From positions 1-64,000 of the forward strand of contig CCKK01000029.1 of assembly GCA_001048675.1 (NCBI GenBank): 64,000 bases of DNA, read 5' to 3'. Positions 61,666 through 64,000 of the stretch are shown in pieces (position 1 is the stretch's first letter; each line of letters opens with the position of its first letter). Both the position numbers and the translations under genes were made by a program. Under the pieces are notes generated by a model. That model was not told the DNA's origin and made no database searches. It worked only from the letters and a program-made list of their open reading frames with translations. This DNA comes from Vibrio diabolicus (GTDB taxonomy: Bacteria; Pseudomonadota; Gammaproteobacteria; Enterobacterales; Vibrionaceae).

Positions 61666-62113
61666 TTATTGGTGAATCATGATGTCGTAAAGTTCTTCAT
61701 CACTCTGAGCATTGCGCAGTAGTTTCAATACTTGCTTATCGCTCAGACGTTCTGCCATAGAGGATAGAGTCTTGAGGTGCTCTTTGCACTGTTCTTCTGG
61801 TACAAGGAGCGACAAAAAGAAGGTCGACAGGTCGATTATCAATCGCATCGAATTCAATTGCTTCATCACATTGCAGCAAGACAGCAATAGCCTTGTCGCT
61901 CGATTGCATTCTAGCGTGTGGGATCGCAATACCGTTTCCGATACCAGTACTGCCCATTTTCTCTCTGTTGAGCATGCACTCGAACAGTTCGGTAGAATCT
62001 TGGCCCGTTTGATCAGCCACGATGCGGCTGATCATTTCAAGGGCGCGTTTTTTACTCGTGCAGTGGACCGCACTCTTGGTGCAGTCCAATGACAGTATTT
62101 CGCTCAGTTGCAT
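61666..62113 (-). CDS. ptsN: PTS IIA-like nitrogen regulatory protein PtsN (frameshifted)
   Basis: EIIA-Ntr, a phosphoryl-accepting regulator of K+ uptake and other targets. The N-terminal part through NGIAIPHAR (phospho-His66) and PVDLLF is in one frame; [16 protein letters not shown] to the C-terminus in another. Removing one base at about 61812-61818 restores 148 residues, the normal length; dropping A61812 (plus strand) gives LLFALLVPEEQ. All catalytic and fold residues are kept. Part of the rpoN-hpf-ptsN-rapZ-npr operon. Confidence 0.9.
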
Positions 62114-62115
62114 GA

Positions 62116-62403
62116 TTAATGACTGTTTAGTTTTTCTTTGTGCTTATTGAGTTGGCGAACCAATTTATCTACCAGCGAATCGATCGCGGCATACATATTT
62201 TCGTCATCAGCTGATGCGTGGATTTCGCCTTGATTTATATGAAGCGTAGCTTCCGCGATTTGAGTGATTTTTTCAACTTTTAGTACAACATGTACTTGAT
62301 TGATATGGTCGAAGAACCTTTCGAGCTTCTGAAACTTAGAATTTACATAGTCTTGCATTGAATCGGTAAGATCAACGTGATGGCCTTGAATATTGATTTG
62401 CAT
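62116..62403 (-). CDS. hpf: Ribosome hibernation promoting factor HPF
   Basis: 95-residue short-type HPF. It begins MQINIQGHHVDLTDSMQDYV and has the basic, ribosome-binding C-terminal helix (DKLVRQLNKHKEKL). Two bases separate its stop from ptsN. Makes 100S ribosome dimers in stationary phase together with RMF. Confidence 0.95.
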   Translation of the reverse strand: MQINIQGHHVDLTDSMQDYVNSKFQKLERFFDHINQVHVVLKVEKITQIAEATLHINQGEIHASADDENMYAAIDSLVDKLVRQLNKHKEKLNSH

Positions 62404-62427
62404 AGACTTTCCTTTTCAGTTAGTGCC

Positions 62428-63897
62428 TTATAATAGGCGTTTACGCTGACTTGAAGGGGCAATTCCCAAGGATTCTCGATATTTGGCTATCGTACGTCTC
62501 GCGACCTGAATCCCTTGGTCAGCCAGAAGAGCAGCAATCTTGCTATCACTCAATGGCTTAGCAGTATTCTCTGCTGCGACCAGTTTTTTAATGAGTGCGC
62601 GAATTGCTGTTGACGAACATTCTCCACCGTTGTCAGTACTAACATGGCTAGAGAAGAAGTACTTCAATTCAAAAATGCCACGTGGTGTATGCATAAATTT
62701 TTGTGTTGTTACACGAGAAATCGTGGATTCATGCATGTCCACTGCCAAGGCTACATCATTTAGTACCATTGGCTTCATGGCTTCCTCACCATACTCGAAG
62801 AAATCTTGTTGATGTTCAACAATACATCTTGCAACTTTGAGTAGCGTCTCGTTTCTACTCTCTAAGCTCTTAATTAACCATTTTGCCTCTTGCAAATTGC
62901 TGCGGATGTACTGGCTATCCGCGCTATTTCCTTTGCCTAATTGAGCATATTGTTGATTAACTTTTAATTTTGGAACGCTATCTGGGTTGATAGAAACGGT
63001 CCATTTGCCGTTGTCTTTAAAAACGGACACATCTGGAATTACGTACTCGGTATCATCCGGTGTGATACGGCTACCGGGACGAGGATCTAACTGCTGGATA
63101 AGTTTGAGTACTTCACGGAGATCGGCTTCTTTCAGCTTAGTCTCTTTGATGACGAGCTTGTAATCACGGTTCCCCAGGTGATCAATATGATCCGCAAGAA
63201 TCATTTTGGCTTCAGCAAGCCACGGTGTGTCTTCTGGGAAAGTCGCTAGCTGTAGCAGTAGGCACTCTTGTAAGTTGCGCGATGCCACACCGAGCGGATC
63301 GAACTGCTGAATACGTTTACGAACGGCTTCTACTTCGTCTAACTCAATCTCTTCGTTATCGAAGCTCTCATGAATTTCTTCAGGAGATAGGGTTAGGTAA
63401 CCGTAGTCATCAACAGCGTCAATAATCGCTAATGCAATCGTACGATCGGTTTCACTGAATGGTGTCAGGTCAAGTTGCCACATTAGGTAGTCATGCAATG
63501 ATTCCGTGGTTTCGCCTTGGTAGACAGGCATATCATCATCAAGAGCTAAGCCAGTGCTACCAGTATTCGCGCTGTAGACGTCATCCCAAGTGGTATCGAT
63601 TTCAAGTTCAGAGCTGATCTCTGACTTCTCAATTACGTCTGAACTGTCTGGAACGTCAATGTCTGCTGGTTCGTTAGCACTGTTGCTATCAGCAGCCTCG
63701 ACCGCTGATTTATCTTCACCGTTTGCTACAGGCTCATCTTGGCCTTCTTCAACTTCCAATAATGGGTTTGAATCCAAGGCTTCTTGGATTTCCTGTTGAA
63801 GATCGAGTGTCGACAGTTGCAGTAAGCGAATCGCTTGTTGCAACTGTGGCGTCATGGCTAACTGTTGACCTAGCTTGAGTTGTAATGAAGGTTTCAT
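62428..63897 (-). CDS. rpoN: RNA polymerase sigma-54 factor
   Basis: 489 residues. Region I is Gln/Leu-rich ([20 protein letters not shown], residues 8-27) and contacts the activator. An acidic region II (about 50-115) follows, with a core-binding part, HTH and the C-terminal RpoN box [14 protein letters not shown]. In vibrios sigma-54 drives flagellar, nitrogen and quorum-sensing small-RNA genes. Conserved order lptB-rpoN-hpf-ptsN-rapZ-npr. Confidence 0.97.
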   Translation of the reverse strand: MKPSLQLKLGQQLAMTPQLQQAIRLLQLSTLDLQQEIQEALDSNPLLEVEEGQDEPVANGEDKSAVEAADSNSANEPADIDVPDSSDVIEKSEISSELEIDTTWDDVYSANTGSTGLALDDDMPVYQGETTESLHDYLMWQLDLTPFSETDRTIALAIIDAVDDYGYLTLSPEEIHESFDNEEIELDEVEAVRKRIQQFDPLGVASRNLQECLLLQLATFPEDTPWLAEAKMILADHIDHLGNRDYKLVIKETKLKEADLREVLKLIQQLDPRPGSRITPDDTEYVIPDVSVFKDNGKWTVSINPDSVPKLKVNQQYAQLGKGNSADSQYIRSNLQEAKWLIKSLESRNETLLKVARCIVEHQQDFFEYGEEAMKPMVLNDVALAVDMHESTISRVTTQKFMHTPRGIFELKYFFSSHVSTDNGGECSSTAIRALIKKLVAAENTAKPLSDSKIAALLADQGIQVARRTIAKYRESLGIAPSSQRKRLL

Positions 63898-63947
63898 TCA
63901 GTGTTACTTACCTTGTAATGCTCAGAATCTTACCGTTCCTAATATAA

Positions 63948-64000
63948 TCATAGACGGAATTGTTCGCCGAGATAAACTTGTTTCACCTGTTCATTATTGA
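63948..64000 (-). CDS. lptB: LPS export ABC transporter ATP-binding protein LptB, C-terminal end (partial)
   Basis: The minus strand here reads NNEQVKQVYLGEQFRL and a stop, which is the characteristic C-terminus of LptB. The rest lies beyond the window. lptB directly upstream of rpoN is the usual gammaproteobacterial order. Confidence 0.88.
   Translation of the reverse strand, partial: NNEQVKQVYLGEQFRL

Overview
The window is chromosomal DNA from a Vibrio species. The evidence is a run of protein sequences and a gene order typical of vibrios: metH-lysC-aminotransferase-pglL-uvrA-galU-qstR-ssb, then a complete-looking MSHA type IV pilus locus, mreBCD-maf-rng-yhdP-nit-tldD, rapA, rluA, and the rpoN-hpf-ptsN-rapZ-npr-mgtE cluster. 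From memory of V. cholerae, the first block and the msh locus are collinear with the VC0390-VC0415 region. I cannot name the species; a Harveyi-clade relative is possible. Layout: 1-1907 holds two out-of-order pieces of one 23S rRNA gene. The internal piece (about 1494-1907) lies after the 3' part (1-1384), and 1-48 is repeated exactly at 1860-1907, so this is probably an assembly join at an rRNA operon. 1908-2444 is unexplained non-coding DNA. 2445-9146 carries a CPA1 Na+/H+ antiporter, metH with a MetJ box, and lysC with a clear lysine riboswitch upstream. 9647-18139 carries a class V aminotransferase, a pglL-type O-oligosaccharyltransferase, uvrA with a LexA box, galU, the competence/T6SS regulator qstR, and ssb. 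18383-37441 is the MSHA pilus locus: mshH (CsrD-like), a secretion block mshI-J-K-L-M-N-E-G-F read as one tightly packed unit, then a structural block mshA, a mini-pilin gene, and mshC-D-O-P-Q. I find no mshB. 37593-48432 is mreB-C-D, maf, rng, yhdP, a Nit-type amidase and tldD. A PIN-PhoH protein (minus strand) and rapA follow, divergent across 560 bp that contain a CRP-like site. An Nramp transporter (minus), rluA, a D-2-hydroxyacid dehydrogenase, darP (minus), pmbA/tldE and mgtE (minus) come next. The window ends with the minus-strand operon lptB (partial)-rpoN-hpf-ptsN-rapZ-npr. How the genes fit together: MshE (c-di-GMP-binding ATPase), MshG, the MshI/J/K alignment proteins and the MshL secretin form the machine that assembles the MshA pilus, with MshC/D/O/P as minor pilins and MshQ as a large surface component. 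TldD and TldE (PmbA), coded about 9 kb apart, form one protease. Npr, PtsN and RpoN belong to the nitrogen PTS/sigma-54 module. RapZ controls GlmS through small RNAs in enterics. Sequence quality: four genes (pglL, ssb, the Nramp transporter, ptsN) are each broken by a net +1 insertion. As ssb is essential, these are more likely base-calling errors than mutations. The most interesting biology is a roughly 71-residue 'headless' pilin encoded between mshA and mshC, the missing mshB with a duplicated leader upstream of mshA, and a repeat-containing, probably beta-solenoid, N-terminal region in MshQ.
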